Shown one piece after another: positions 13,576 to 25,313 of a DNA stretch of 64,000 bases (the first letter of the stretch is position 1; each line of letters opens with the position of its first letter). Under the pieces are notes generated by a model, which ran no database searches, was not told the origin of the DNA, and saw nothing but the letters and a program-made list of their open reading frames with translations. Position numbers and translations under genes: made by a program. Source of the DNA: Ailanthus altissimus (lineage: Eukaryota > Streptophyta > Magnoliopsida > Sapindales > Simaroubaceae); NCBI GenBank assembly GCA_946807835.1, contig OX327709.1, positions 22,879,501 through 22,943,500 of the forward strand, written 5' to 3'.

Positions 13576-14964
13576 TCAAAGAACTTCAACTTTGCAAGTC
13601 TTAGAGCCTCTTTGAAACATTAATATTTTCTCACAAAGCTCTTCCTGTTCCCTCCAACCCATTTCTGGAGACAATGCTCCCCGAGATCTAATGATCATCC
13701 AGCTTAACACTTTCCCATTCTTCAACAAGTATACTATCAGTTCTAGTTGATCTTTTCAACTCCCCCAACATGTGACAGCAAACAATGGGGCACGCATTGC
13801 GGTTCAGTCCATGCAAAATCACCATGAACATCCTGATCCCAAAGAAAACAAATATCACAAATTAAGTAGGATTTCGTTCAAAAGTTCATCCACATATCCT
13901 CACCTTCTCAAAGACAAATGCTTCTAATTTAGGTGGTACTATAGAGCATGACAGGAAGCAAATGCCCTCGAATTTCTCCAACCTCCACTTCTAAATGGGT
14001 CAGATTGGGAAATGTACGAAAGAAGTCCTCAGAAACGCAACCAAGAGCCATTCATGGAGAGCAAGAAAACAAAATAAAAAAAACAATCAAGGAGACACAG
14101 AACTTGCAGTTGACACATTTTCCTTGAGAAACAGAACTTTGTTCTATCAATCCGTTTAAAAATAATATTATTAATAGAAGATAGGCATCAAATTACTTAG
14201 AAGAAAGGAAAAATGAAACATGAAGAATATTGAATGTGCATAACAGAGCCTCAAACATCATAGAGGATTGAGAGAAAACTTGCAGACATGGTGCGTTTTG
14301 ACAAGGACAGAAATTGGGTGTTAGTGATAACCTTGAGAAGCTGTACCACACCTTGAGGGGGAGCATGTGGCAAATCTTGGTCTTCAGTTAAAAAAAAGCT
14401 CAATATCAACAACCGCTTTAGTTAAGAAATGTAGTTCATGCCCCACATAAGAAACTGTGATACAATCCCTTATGCGGAAGTGTTCAAGCTTTGGTGCCCC
14501 TCTTATTACTGTTGGAGCATCGTAGATATAAAATTTGATTTCCTAATATTAAGGTCAACCTCTTCAGAGTAGGGGATGAAATATTAAAGTTAGTCGCTGG
14601 ATAGTTCTCCTTCTCCAAATGGCGCCGTATTAACAAATCTTCAAGCACAGAGAAAATAGAAAAAAGCCTCTCACTGATGTTATTATCGGGATAAAAACAT
14701 GTTAACATGAAGAATCTTGACACTTGGAAAACACATTCCAGAGGCAGGAATAGGGATGGAAAAATCCGAAGTCAGTTTGAGAACTTCAAGTGTTTTGCAA
14801 ATGGAAATGCTCTCAGGCAACTCCACACGATTGTGACGCTCAATACCAAGTTCAATGTCATGAACATTACGCATAATTGCAGAGGACACCCCGAATTTCA
14901 ACCGAGACAAATCTCTGAGCTTGGAACAATGAAGAAACTCTATCATTTTTTAATAGGTGGGATT
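13576..14964 (-). pseudogene. F-box/LRR/FBD pseudogene, 3' exons
   Basis: Starts after a good splice acceptor (...TTAATTTAACAG, minus strand). 14,946-14,683 reads an LRR block with RNVHDIELGIE and ELPESISICKTLEVLKL, then CFPSVKILHVNMF. 14,723-14,484 continues with RLFSIFSVLEDLLI and FNISSPTLKRLTLIL, typical of FBD/LRR F-box proteins. Further on are FPNLTHLEVEVGE (14,010) and, after a frameshift, the FBD domain (LLKNGKVLKWMIIRS, then KILMFQRGSKTCKVEVL) with a stop at 13,578-13,576. The FBD and LRR parts are in different frames. The F-box exon is not adjacent: the upstream intron holds a Copia insertion at 15,016-20,061. Piece 12,796-12,240 is a separate copy. Probably a pseudogene. Confidence 0.75.
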
Positions 14965-15010
14965 CTGTTAAATTAAATTTTTATTTAAAATTATGATTTA
15001 AAGTTTTGTC

Positions 15011-15015
15011 CATGG
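15011..15015. repeat. Target-site duplication of the Copia element (catgg)
   Basis: CATGG here is repeated at 20,062-20,066, immediately outside the two LTR ends. Confidence 0.9.
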
Positions 15016-15342
15016 TAAAGGAATTTGACAGTAGAAATATATTTCCAAGAAAGAGTGTGTTTCCTGGAAAAGTATCCAAACAGATTTACAATGCAGAGAG
15101 GAGAGAATGAACTATTAAGCAGAAGATCTTTTATTAATCACACACTCGTATTACATCATCTGAGGACTATTTATAGTCCAAACCATACACAACTTGAGCT
15201 CAATTCAGTAACCGTATTTAGGCGGGAAACTTTGCAGAATTTGTAACAACCTTTATAACAAATTCTGCAAACCTTCATAATAAATTCTGCAACTAATTTT
15301 CTCTTTTAGTGTATGACGTGGCATTCATTAGTCTCTCTTTCA
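15016..15342 (-). repeat. 3' LTR of the Copia element
   Basis: Starts TGAAAGAGAGAC on minus at 15,342 and ends ...TTCCTTTA at 15,016. 327 bp. It matches the 5' LTR in order, with many substitutions. Confidence 0.9.
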
Positions 15343-17260
15343 TCCCCCCGCAAGCTCAACTGGCGTGGGAAGACATTGAGCTTGGTTCTTAAAGTAACAA
15401 ATCGAGTGATGGGAAGGGCCTTGGTAAAAATATCAGTAGTTTGAAATGCAGTAGGCACATAACGAATATCCAACTCACCATTTATTACTTTATCTCGTAC
15501 AAAATGGACATCAACCTCTATGTGTTTGGTGCGGCTATGAAAGACAAGATTGGCACCCAGGGATGCAGCCCCTTGATTGTCGCACCAAATAATAGGGGTG
15601 GAAGAAGTATGTATTTAAAGTTCATGAAACAAGGATTGAAGCTAGGAAAGTTCAGCTGCCACTTGAGCCAGGGCACGATATTCAAACTCGGTGCTTGACT
15701 GAGCAACCACCTTCTGCTTTTTGGAGCTCCAAGCAATAAAATTCCCAGCGAAATACACACAATAGCCTCCATAAGATTTGCGATTATCAGAATCAGATGC
15801 CTAGTCAGCATCTGAAAAGGCTACTAAATTGAGATGTTGCCCTAGCTTAAATAAAAGCCCATCATGTTGAGTGGCTTGCAGGTAACACAGCAATCTCTTA
15901 CAACACTGCCAATGATTGAGTGTTGGAGAGGAAAGAAATTGACTCAGTTTATTAACAGAGAAACCTATTTCAAGTCTTGTAAGTGTAACATATTGTAAAG
16001 CACCAATGGTGTTTCTATATAATGTGGCATCTGAGAATGGTTGATCTCCTATTCTAGTGAGTTTCACACTTGAAGACATTAGTGTGGGACAACCATTTGT
16101 AGTTGACATATTGGTTTTCTGCAGTATGTCTGAGATATAGTTAGTTTGCGACAAATGGAGACTGTGTACAGTCTTGGTGACTTCAATGCCCAGAAAATAG
16201 CAAAGATCCCCTAGTTCTTTTAGAGCAAATTCTGTATGGAGCTGTGTAATTACTGTCTGAATAGTAGAGGAATCCCCACCTATAACTATAATGTCATCGA
16301 CATACACTAGAATAATGAGTGGAGTGTGTCCAGTGTGCTGCACAAAGATTGAAGTATCGGATTTAACATTGCAAAATCCCCATTTAAGTAATGTTGCCTT
16401 AAGTTTCTCATACCAAGCCCTTGAGGCTTGCTTCAAACCATAAAGACCTTTTTGTAGCTTACATACATAGTGTGGTTTATCATAAGCAATGAAACCCTCT
16501 AGTTAGGTCATGTACACAGTCTCTGTTAAATCACCATTAAGGAATGCGATGTTGACATCAATTTGTTTCAAAACTCATTCTTTTGTTATGGCTAAACTGA
16601 AGAATAACTCTAATGATGCTAGCTTTGACCACAGGGCTGAAAGTCTCAGAAAAATCAACACCTGCTATTTGATGGTAGCCTTTTGCTATTAATCTCGCTT
16701 TATATCGAGCTAAATTGTCATCAGGATTTTTCTTAACCTTGAATATCCACTTATTGCCAACAACTTTGAAGTCAGAGGAATAAGGTACTAATACCAAAGT
16801 CTGATTATTAACCAATGCTTGATACTCATCCTCCATGGCCTTTACCCAGCGGCTATGTTGCATTGCTTCTGTAATTGTTGTTGGGATGCTGTCATCTAAC
16901 TTACTAAGAAGTATATTGGGTTTATAAATGCCATGTTTTGATCTTGTCAACATTGGATGAGCATTGGTGGTGATTATTCTTTCTACTGGTACTGTCTCTG
17001 GGTGAGTGGTTGTGGTATTGTAAGATTGGTTCATAGGTGGTGATTGAGTTGCATTATCCATTGTGATTGAGGAAGGCCTTGCTATAGAGAATGGAGCTAG
17101 CTTTGGATTTGTATCAGATAAAGAAGTGTTCTATGATGGTTATGTAATGAGTGGCATTTGTGGAAGATGGATACTGTAAAAAGGACTTTCTAATGTATCT
17201 ACATAATCTTTTTTATTTGTATTGCTATCATTGGAAGATATCAAACTAGCAAAGGACTTA
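15343..17260 (-). pseudogene. Copia pol remnant: reverse transcriptase and RNase H
   Basis: 17,061-16,558 carries the RT entry block (VGNKWIFKVKKNPDDNLARY, then KARLIAKGYHQIAGVDF). 16,436-15,801 carries SRAWYEKL, the catalytic box LVYVDDIIVIGG (near 16,310) and the LGDLCYFLGIEV block. A TAG stop at 15,803-15,801 replaces the Trp of the usual DADWA motif at the RT/RNase H junction. RNase H continues in the same frame down to about 15,350 (SSTEFEYRALAQ, then WCDNQGAASL and RTKHIEVD). The RT halves are in different frames. Encodes no working enzyme. Confidence 0.88.
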
Positions 17261-17379
17261 TCAGTCAAAAAAGGAAAATTATCTTAATCAAAGATAACAT
17301 GTCTTGCTATATAAATGTGACCTTTGGTAGTGAGATACTTATATCCTTTATGCTGTGAGCTATACCCTAAGAATATGCA

Positions 17380-18760
17380 CTTTTCAGAATGAAACTACAG
17401 TTTATGGTTTGTATATGGCCTCAAATAAGGGTAGCAACAACATTCAAACACTTTCATAAAAGAGTAATCTGGTTTGTGTTTAAAAAGCAATTCAAAAGGA
17501 GATTTGTATTGAAGAATGTTCAAAGGCATTCTATTTATGAGAAATACACCTGTTATAAATGCATCACACCAATAGTTTAGTGTTGTGTGACTTTGTGCAA
17601 GCAAAGTACAGTTTCAACAATATGTCTGTGTTTCCTCTCTGCTCTCTCATTCTAGTGATGTGTATAGGGACATAAAAATCTGTGAGTTATGCCATGTTCT
17701 GTTAAGTAACCAGTGAAAGCTTTGTACTTGCCCTCATGATTAGATTGTAACATCTTGATTTTGGTGTTTATGAGGTTTTCAGTGTATTTTTGGAAGTGTT
17801 TAAAGGTAGATAGGGTTTCAGATTTCTGTTTCAAGGGGTAAATCTATGTGAACTTGCTGTAGTCATCAACATAGCTCACATAGAACTTGTATCCATCACT
17901 AGAAGTTGTGTGTGTTGGTCCCTAAACGTCAATGTGGATCAGTTCTAGTGGACCTTTAGTTTTGGTTTGTCAACTACTAAAATGTAACCTATGGTTCTTA
18001 CCAAGTTGACATGCAGTACAAAAAGAAATTTTATTATTGACAGAAGCTTATATCTTACAAGTTGATAGAATCTGTCTTAATACATATGCACTAGGATGAC
18101 CATATCTTCTGTGACAGATGTCTATGAGCTTCTGGTTTTTAACAGAAAGAAACAACTAGGGGCTGACACTATCAATCCTTTTTCAAAAACTGAATTATTT
18201 AATTTACAATCAGCAGATAAGGAAACAAAAGAGCTTGTATTTAGCTTTGTGTTTGGGCTGACAATGTATGTTGAAGACTCAATATCACAATTTGAGGTAA
18301 GTTGATACAATCCATCTATAGCACTGCCTCTGAGAAGAGCTTTCCCCTCCACATCCTTGATAACACAATAAGTTTTATTAAACTCTATAATCAAATTATG
18401 ACCAGAAGTAAGTTTGGTTATGCTAATCAGGTTCTTTTTCATTTGTGGCACATGTAATACATTTTTGAGTTTTAGTTTATGTGTGAAAGGGTTGTGTATG
18501 TTTAGTATGCAATCACCAATATACAGAATTTTTAGTTTACTTTCATTTCCTACAGTAATGTTCTCCATACCTGTGTATTTTCTGCTTGAAGATAGGTTGC
18601 CAAAGTTGTTTGTAACATGATTGGTTGCACTACTATATAGGTACCAATTTATGTCATTATCATCCTTTGCTACTGGTTCTGCTACAAAAGTTGTTGGAGA
18701 ATACTGGTTTTGAGCAATTTCATTATTTATAGCTTGCATTTGAGGCACAATTGGTACATA
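17380..18760 (-). pseudogene. Copia pol remnant: protease and integrase
   Basis: The protease site reads WYLYSSATNHV at about 18,640, where Copia has WYLDSGATNHV, so the catalytic Asp and the following Gly are both changed. The GAG-pre-integrase block (ALLRGSAIDGLYQL, ~18,310) is present. The integrase is split: 17,834-17,652 has the GKYKAFTGYLTEHGITHRF block and 17,604-17,395 has LAQSHTTLNYWCDAF, then NRMPLNILQYKSPFELLF. The frame changes between pieces. Confidence 0.85.
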
Positions 18761-18765
18761 ATCTT

Positions 18766-19690
18766 CCTTGAACCTATGCCAGCATTTTGATGCACTATGC
18801 CCTGGTTTCAAACAAATTTGATACATAATTTTAGCATTATTTTTGCATCTACTAGCATGAAAAGGTTTTCCTCTTCCTCTGCCTTGTCCAGTCTGGATGT
18901 TTTGAGCTGTAGAATGTCTAGCTCCATTAAACATACTGGCTGTAGGTTTGCTGTTGTAGCCTATCTTGAATTTTGGCTTCCTTCCAGTACTTGTTAGATT
19001 AACAGACATGTGACTTGCAGAGAAGATGTTTGTCAGTTCAATCCTTCATTCTTGGCTGATTAATATGGAATAAATGTCAGCTAGAGACATTTCACTAGAT
19101 CGTATAGACACCAGCAGTATCACTAGATCATATTCTGATCCAAGGCCAGCAAGTAAGTAAGAAATTAAATCCTGATCTGCAACTGGTTTGCCAACTATTG
19201 CCAGCTTATCAGTAATTCCTTTGACTTCATGAAATAGTCATTCATTGGCATATTGCCTTTCTTTATAGTTTGAAGTTAAGCTTTGAGTTAAGTCATTCTT
19301 GCAAATGATTGGCTTCCAAACATAGACTCAAGGTGTTTCCAAATTTCATTGGATGATTTGCACTGAATTACAACATTTAACATAGAGTCTGACATTGCAC
19401 CAAATAGCCAACTCATAAGCAAAGAATCTTGCTTTCTCCACACTGAGTACAAAGGATTTAGTTCTGAAGATGAATCTTGATTTGCAGCTTCATGAAGTAA
19501 GAACTGATCTGGACATCTTCTCTCACCAACCAGTATATCTTCTAAATTGTTCCCTCGAGCACAAGCTAGAACCTGTGACTTTCATAACAAAAAATTGTTG
19601 CAATCTAACTTGATGATTTTAGAGAATGTGTAGTTGTTGTTTTAGGAAATAGAAAGATTGTTTAATTGTGTGTTTAAAGATGAAGTGTGT
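18766..19690 (-). pseudogene. Copia gag remnant
   Basis: From about 19,600 downward the minus strand reads SQVLACARGNNLEDILVGER, then a WRKQDSLLMSWLFGAM block, typical of the UBN2-type gag domain. A zinc knuckle follows at 18,835-18,776 as YQICLKPGHSASKC: the first Cys of CX2CX4HX4C has become Tyr. Several frameshifts and stops lie between the pieces. Confidence 0.8.
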
Positions 19691-19720
19691 GATCGAATGT
19701 TATTAGAAGAATTCACCATC

Positions 19721-19733
19721 GGCTCTGATACCA
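19721..19733 (-). other. Primer-binding site of the Copia element
   Basis: On minus it reads TGGTATCAGAGCC, the standard site complementary to the 3' end of initiator tRNA-Met. It abuts the inner end of the 5' LTR with no spacer. Confidence 0.92.
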
Positions 19734-20061
19734 TAAAGAAATTTGACAATGATAGTATATTTTCAAGAAAAAGTGTGTTTTCCTGAAAAAGTATCCAAAG
19801 AGATTTACAATGCAAAGAGGAGAAAATGAACTATTAAGCAGAAGATCTTTTATTAATCACACACTCGTATTACATCATTTGAGGACTATTTATAGTCCAA
19901 ACCATATACAACTTGAGCTCAATTTAATAACCATATTTTGACAGCAAACTTTGCAGAATTTGTAACAATCTTCATAACAAATTTTGCAAACCTTCATAAC
20001 AAATTCTATAATTAATTTTGTCCTTTAGTGTCTGACGTGGCATTCATTAGCCTCTCTTTCA
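19734..20061 (-). repeat. 5' LTR of the Copia element
   Basis: 328 bp. Starts TGAAAGAGAGGC on minus at 20,061 and ends at 19,734 against the primer-binding site. Followed outside by TSD catgg. Confidence 0.9.
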
Positions 20062-20066
20062 CATGG

Positions 20067-21330
20067 ATAGAAATTTAAATTACTATTTTAAATTAAAAAA
20101 ATTGAAGTTAAAAAATTTTACCTTTCTTTTTTTAATAATTTTACTTTTTATCAACAATTAACTTTAATAAGAAATAAGAGTGTGAAACAAAAAGGAATTC
20201 TCATTCAAAGATTTTTTATTTGATTAGCAATTTTGATAAGAAATAATTTTTTTTAAGGAATCTCCATTCCTTAAAAAAGAGGAATTAGAATTTATCTCAA
20301 CGGGTAAGAATTTTTATTCTATCCTACTCATTATTAAAATACCAAATATACCCTTTTTGTAAAATTGTTAAAAAACAATTTTAAACAAATAAATAAATAA
20401 ATTTTTTAAAGAAATAAATAACTCAAATTTATAAAGAAAATCAATAAATTATTATTTAATAAGTGAAAATATTAATTAACTTAATAATATTATTTAAATA
20501 ATATAAATTTTATAATTAAAATTAAAAAAATAGAAGAAAATTAATACTAATAATTCAATAATATAGCGTTGGCAGCATTAACTAATATTTTTTATTTTAA
20601 ATTTTCATCGTTCGATTGCATGAAAATTAACTAATAGAATTTTAAGTCAAAATTTAACGTTAAAAGAACTCAATACTTTATTATTTTATTTTGTTATCAA
20701 CTACCAATTCTATATTAGTAAAAAGATTATATTAAAGACAAATCTTACTCTTTAAAAAAAAAAAAGCATGATTGATAATAGTTTCATAGAAAATACAAAT
20801 TAATAATTGGTTCAATTTCCATGTTAGATATGTCTCCATACCTACTTACCCATCTCCTTTCTTTTCCATAATAATACTAATACTACTAATAATAATAATA
20901 ACTTTCCAAAATCTTTTGCTGTGAGATTGAACTCAAAGCTGTCAATTTCAACAATGCCAAAGATTGAATGTCTCCTTATGCAACCCAGAATACAGAATCA
21001 ATGCCAAAAATACAGAACGAAAACAAGAAACTGCAATAGATAGCATTGATCTTTATCTCCTTCTCAAAGAAAAACATCTTTCACAACAACATTCATCTGT
21101 GGCGAGTAAAGTAGTGTGGAGAGAAGAAACAAAAATGAAAATCAGATTTCACAGCATTTGATTGTGTGGAAAATCCACCTCACATTGTAATACAAGTATC
21201 TCTTTCACCAAAGAGTATAGTCTTTCAAATTTACAGCTGATTCTATGCTAAAGACAGCAACTCAATCTGTATTAAGCCTCTAATCATAACACAATTTGAC
21301 ATGGAGAATATTTCAAAATTTGTACTTGTG
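20067..21330. other. AT-rich DNA, no gene seen
   Basis: Very AT-rich, with long A/T runs and no coding signature on either strand. The 65-residue open frame at 20,964-21,161 has no recognisable motif. Confidence 0.5.
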
Positions 21331-21420
21331 TTAACAGCTCAATGGTAAAGGGTTGGGAGTATATTTACCTCTGCTCTAAATGGAGGTTTCGAGTTCAAAT
21401 CCTCTCCCCCCATGTAAAAA
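21331..21420 (+). repeat. tRNA-related SINE head (A and B box)
   Basis: Contains an A-box-like CAGCTCAATGGTAAAG and, about 35 nt later, a B-box-like GGTTTCGAGTTCAAATCC, in tRNA order and spacing. An A-rich tail follows (21,415-21,460). It does not fold into a clean tRNA, so a SINE head or decayed tRNA-like repeat is more likely than a tRNA gene. Confidence 0.5.
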
Positions 21421-21759
21421 ATATTCAAAATAAACTCAAAAACAATCTAAAAAAAATTCATTTGGGAGATTTGCCTCCTTTATAGAGAAGTAAATACCCA
21501 CTATAAACTTCTCCAGGACCAACAACTACTTAAACCACTTTTCAGTTGATGATCTCCCCATGATATTTTCTTATTTCAATCACCTTAACATTTGACAACA
21601 AACAATGTGCCACATTCTGTGGTTCAACCCAATCAAAATCCTAAAAAATAATGTCTCCTAATTGTTAGGAGGGCACTTTACAAAACCTAATGAAGCATAA
21701 AGATTCACAAATTTCAGAAATATTCATAGCCTTTTGAGAGTTGGCACGACCATGCTAAA

Positions 21760-22530
21760 AGTCTGCACATTGCCTCACGAGGGGTCAAGCCTCCCACAAA
21801 TTGACAAATCTTCAAGTACAGGACAGCTGCAAAAAACTTCTTCATTAGGTTACGTTCGGATACTCAATCCTAACATAAAAAGGATTTTAAGACTTGGAAA
21901 GCATACTACAATATCAGGAATATAAAGAACAACATCGTTATACAGTCTTTAACACCAGCAATTTTTTGCAAGTTAAATACTTTGAGGCAACTGTAGATGC
22001 CTACTAGTTCCAAAATAGTTGCTTGTAAAATAGAGATTGAGAATAAGGCTGCGTCAATTGTGTTGGATTGCAAGGCATGCCATGTACTAAATTGAGGTTC
22101 AACCATTATTAGAAAATATGTTATTTTAGTTTATAATTTTATAAATATATATTAATTTAGTCCTCACTTTTTTAATAAATATTATGTTAATTTTCATAAA
22201 AATGAAAATGATAATTATTAAAAAAATGAAAATAATAATAAAAAATTAATAAAAACATTCTTACAAAAATTAACATGATATATATTTAAAAAAGTAAATA
22301 GTAAATTAATATATATCTATAAAATCAGGGACAAATGACATTTTTTCTTATTATAAATTATGTATTATTTTTTTTTATTCTTATTTTTTATTGCTCTTGG
22401 TATTATCGGATTAGGATTTTATCAAATATGACAAGAACATCATCAAGTAATCCACTGATGATGTCTTTACGTCTATTTTCATCTCAAGGCTTTTGAGATT
22501 CATAATTCTTTTACAGTTTTCTGGACACGA
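21760..22530 (-). pseudogene. F-box/LRR pseudogene fragment, second copy
   Basis: It matches 12,240-12,796 in order: 'gtcaagcctcccacaaattgacaaatcttcaagtac' corresponds to 12,265-12,302 and 'atcatcagtggattac' corresponds to the F-box start. The minus strand keeps FPSLKILFMLGLSIR (about 21,880) from the LRR part. An AT-rich insertion (22,110-22,400) separates the F-box end from the LRR end. Confidence 0.6.
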
Positions 22531-22639
22531 TAAACAAACATTTGTAAACTTGATTTAGTTTGTTCGGACACGATAAATAAGCACACCACCCATTAAAATG
22601 TGAATTACTATTATTTTCAATCTTTTGGAAGGTCTTTTA

Positions 22640-23435
22640 AATATGAGTAACGCTATTATTTGTTAAGTAGTTATTCACTTTTTATTTTTTATTAAAATAA
22701 TAATTATATAATATTAAATCAATTGAGATGTAAAATTATATCTTAACTATATAATTATAACATTATTCTTTAAATTTTATTTTCTAACGTGCAACTTGAA
22801 AAACAAGATTCACTGTAAATTTTTGTTTTCATTCACTCATTTTGATTTTATATAAATAGGCTCTTAGCTCAACATCCTTTATTTTATTTTATTAGAATTC
22901 TCTCTTTTTTTTTTTTGGTTGAAATATAATGGAATATGGTGCGTGATAGAACTTGAGTAAAAAGTATTTATTCATTTCTCGGAGGTAAGAATTTAGGTTA
23001 ATACCAATCTATAAATTGAAAAAAATTTCCTAAGTATAATTTTGATATCGTAATCGAAATTATTTCAATCTAGCAATTTTGAAATCCAAAAGCTAAATAT
23101 TACTGAGCCCAAAATCAATCATTAATACTCGGTTAGACACACTCTGCAAAAATTATAACAGGACGAGCAAAGAAACATAAAGACAAACAGGTGGGTCGGC
23201 AGTTCAGATAGAAAATTGATGTCAGTGCGCAATAAACCCTTACCACTAGGCCACAATTACAAGCACAAAAAACTTTTTGAAAATGAAATTCTGCATGTAA
23301 AACCAAAGAGCAACAGTTATATCCAAATTGGTAAATTTGCATTCTATCACCGTGCTTCAGACGCAATGGAAGCTGCTCTCTGAACAAAGAATTGAGATTC
23401 TCGTGCTGCAAATGATCTGGCTACTAGCTATCATT
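22640..23435. other. No gene seen
   Basis: AT-rich. 23,280-23,435 resembles the spacer at 13,200-13,330 of the first F-box copy, confirming a duplicated block. The 92-residue minus frame at 23,411-23,133 lacks recognisable motifs. Confidence 0.45.
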
Positions 23436-24426
23436 TGTTGCGGATATCACTTCAACTTGACACCTCAATAACATCAATTAAATTATAATCTTGATACTCC
23501 TTTTACTTTAAGCGCAGCGAAAAATTATAACTCATACCATAAATAAGAACACATAAGATTAACACACCAATAAAAATAAAGAAAACAAATCAATCACAAG
23601 ACACAAGATATACGTGGTTCGTCCCAAATTGTCTACGTCTACGGAGGATTCATGATCCAGCTTCTTATTATTGAAATAGATCACTAAGTATCTTCTTACA
23701 TCATTAATGATCTCATAAGACCCCTTAGTATCTTCCATAAAGACCTCTAAGCATCTACCCTTGATCATTATGATTCCCTAAGACCTCTTAGTCTCTCCTC
23801 ATAAGAGATTTTTACAAAGAACATAAGAATAGCCTGAGCATCTAAGTCAAAAGGATCTATGGTGTTTCTCTTTTATTCACTCAAAGAACCTAAAGAAGAA
23901 AACACCCTCAAAGGTTACACCCTAGTGCACCACGCACTTAGTGCCTACCTAGTTCCTCTATTCTCTCTTATGGTTACATCTTGAAACCTTAGATGCTTAA
24001 TCTTAAACAAGAGTTTACAAGTGTTTATATATGGTGTATTTCGTGCCTACAAACCCTATTCCTTGTTGGAGTAAGAATCCACTTGTTTTGGAAGTCTAAA
24101 ACTTCCCAAAACTCGAAATCCCGAACCAAAACGGACATCCTGATGCGTCTGGGCGCTGCAGTGCTCGTCCATGAGCGCTGGCCCTTCTCGCGCCCATCAC
24201 CGCGGCGCTGGTCTTCTGTGTTGAGCGCCGCGGCGCTGGCAGCTCCCCGTAATTTCTTCATTTTCTTTGCATTTTTAAGTCCCGTTTTACTTCTCCGTTC
24301 GTGTCCCACACGTCATAGACTTCTCCATACGTGTCCTACACGTTCTAGACTTCTTGTGACTCTCTACTTTGGTATTCATCTCAATTCTTATCCAATCAAG
24401 ATTGTTAAATCACTAATTTTCCAACA
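23436..24426. mobile_element. Solo LTR K (~0.99 kb) with a GC-rich palindrome island
   Basis: It interrupts the duplicated F-box spacer: sequence left of 23,436 and right of 24,426 is contiguous in the related copy at 13,290-13,410. Ends are TGTTGCGGAT...TTTCCAACA. Flanks are tcatt (left) and tcact (right), a TSD with one mismatch. It contains the block 'tacgtggttcgtcccaa...ctacgtctacgg', common in plant LTRs, and a GC-rich island at 24,140-24,245 with GCGCCGCGGCGCTGG. The 169-residue frame here (23,993-24,502) has low-complexity composition and is not a gene. Confidence 0.6.
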
Positions 24427-24599
24427 TCACTCATGTTTTATAAACTCAAGACAATTGACACATACGAACCCCCCAAACTTCACAAAGAGAAAGCCAAACT
24501 AAAACAAATGTATTAGCATTTACAAGTTCCACCAATATCAGATCGATCTTCTTCAACATAGTTTAGACACAGAGCATGTATATATATTTTACAGTTTGA

Positions 24600-25005
24600 T
24601 GATACCAACCAAAACCACCCAAGATTCTCCTAAGTGAAAACTCTCAAAGGGACTTCTACTTGGCAAGTCTTACAGCGCCTTTGAAACATTAATAATGTCC
24701 AGTAAAGCTTTACCTGACTTCGACTTGGCAAGACTAGGAGCCTCTTTGATACATTAATAATTGCTGATAAAGCTTTTCCTTTAAATACATTTTTCGAGAG
24801 CATGTTTTGTGAAATCTAATCGTCTGAGTGTTGAAAACTTCAACCATTCTTCAACGAGTACTCCATCATGCGTAACATAGTATATCGGTGGATAGTCGCT
24901 AATATAAGAGGAATTCAATATTTGGCTCCTAATCACAAGTACACGATAGGTATATAATTCATTCAACTCATAATCTTAATATGCTAAGCTCAACTTCTTC
25001 AGAGT
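24600..25005 (-). pseudogene. F-box/FBD pseudogene, C-terminal piece with internal tandem duplication
   Basis: 24,620-24,690 matches the FBD end of the first copy (13,560-13,625: 'aaaactctcaaag', 'ggcaagtctta', 'agcctctttgaaacattaata'). A ~64-bp segment occurs twice in a row (about 24,650-24,713 and 24,714-24,777). 24,960-25,005 matches the LRR part near 14,545-14,565 and is cut by the TRIM at 25,006. No open frame remains. Confidence 0.6.
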
Positions 25006-25284
25006 TGTTAGAGACTTATTTTTAATATTAATATTCGATCTTTATCTATCATTTTAAATTTTTGGGCTGAGTGGTAAACTAATATGGTATTAGAGCTAGA
25101 GTTTTGAGTTCGAGCCCTCATATCTTTTGGTTTATTGGCTTTCTTAAAGACGGAGGATTCACCTGATTCAAACATACTCGAATTTATGTTTCACGCGAGG
25201 CGGATTGTTAGAGATTTGTCTTTAATACTAATATTGGGCCTTCACCTATCAACTTAAACTTTTGGGTTGATGGTAAACTTTTGG
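25006..25284 (+). mobile_element. TRIM (terminal-repeat retrotransposon in miniature), 279 bp
   Basis: Two direct terminal repeats of about 79 bp (25,006-25,084 and 25,206-25,284) both start TGTTAGAGA and share the 'gggctgagtggtaaac' / 'gggttgatggtaaac' block. Directly after the first is a primer-binding site TGGTATTAGAGC (25,085-25,096, one change from the initiator-Met site). A purine-rich GCGAGGCGGAT precedes the second. No coding capacity, as expected for TRIMs. It is inserted into an F-box/FBD pseudogene. Confidence 0.8.
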
Positions 25285-25313
25285 GTTGAATTTATGTATC
25301 ACAATCAAGGTCT

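Larger units (their letters stand above)
15016..20061 (-). mobile_element. Full-length but degenerate Ty1/Copia retrotransposon (5,046 bp)
   Basis: Has two LTRs (15,016-15,342 and 19,734-20,061), a tRNA-iMet primer-binding site (19,721-19,733), a polypurine tract (GCGGGGGGA on minus, 15,343-15,351) and TSD catgg. The order gag, protease, integrase, reverse transcriptase, RNase H on the minus strand is that of Copia. Numerous stops and frameshifts break the frame, and the LTRs differ at many positions, so this is an old, immobile copy. It sits inside the intron or flank of the F-box/FBD gene on the same strand. Confidence 0.92.

Noticed and set aside
21331..21420. Functional tRNA gene
   Set aside because: A and B boxes are present but arms do not pair into a full cloverleaf; better explained as a SINE head. 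The same holds for 63,661-63,725.
23993..24502. 169-residue open frame in solo LTR K
   Set aside because: It spans the GC-rich palindrome island and the LTR end, has low-complexity composition and no domain; the opposite strand is open as well.
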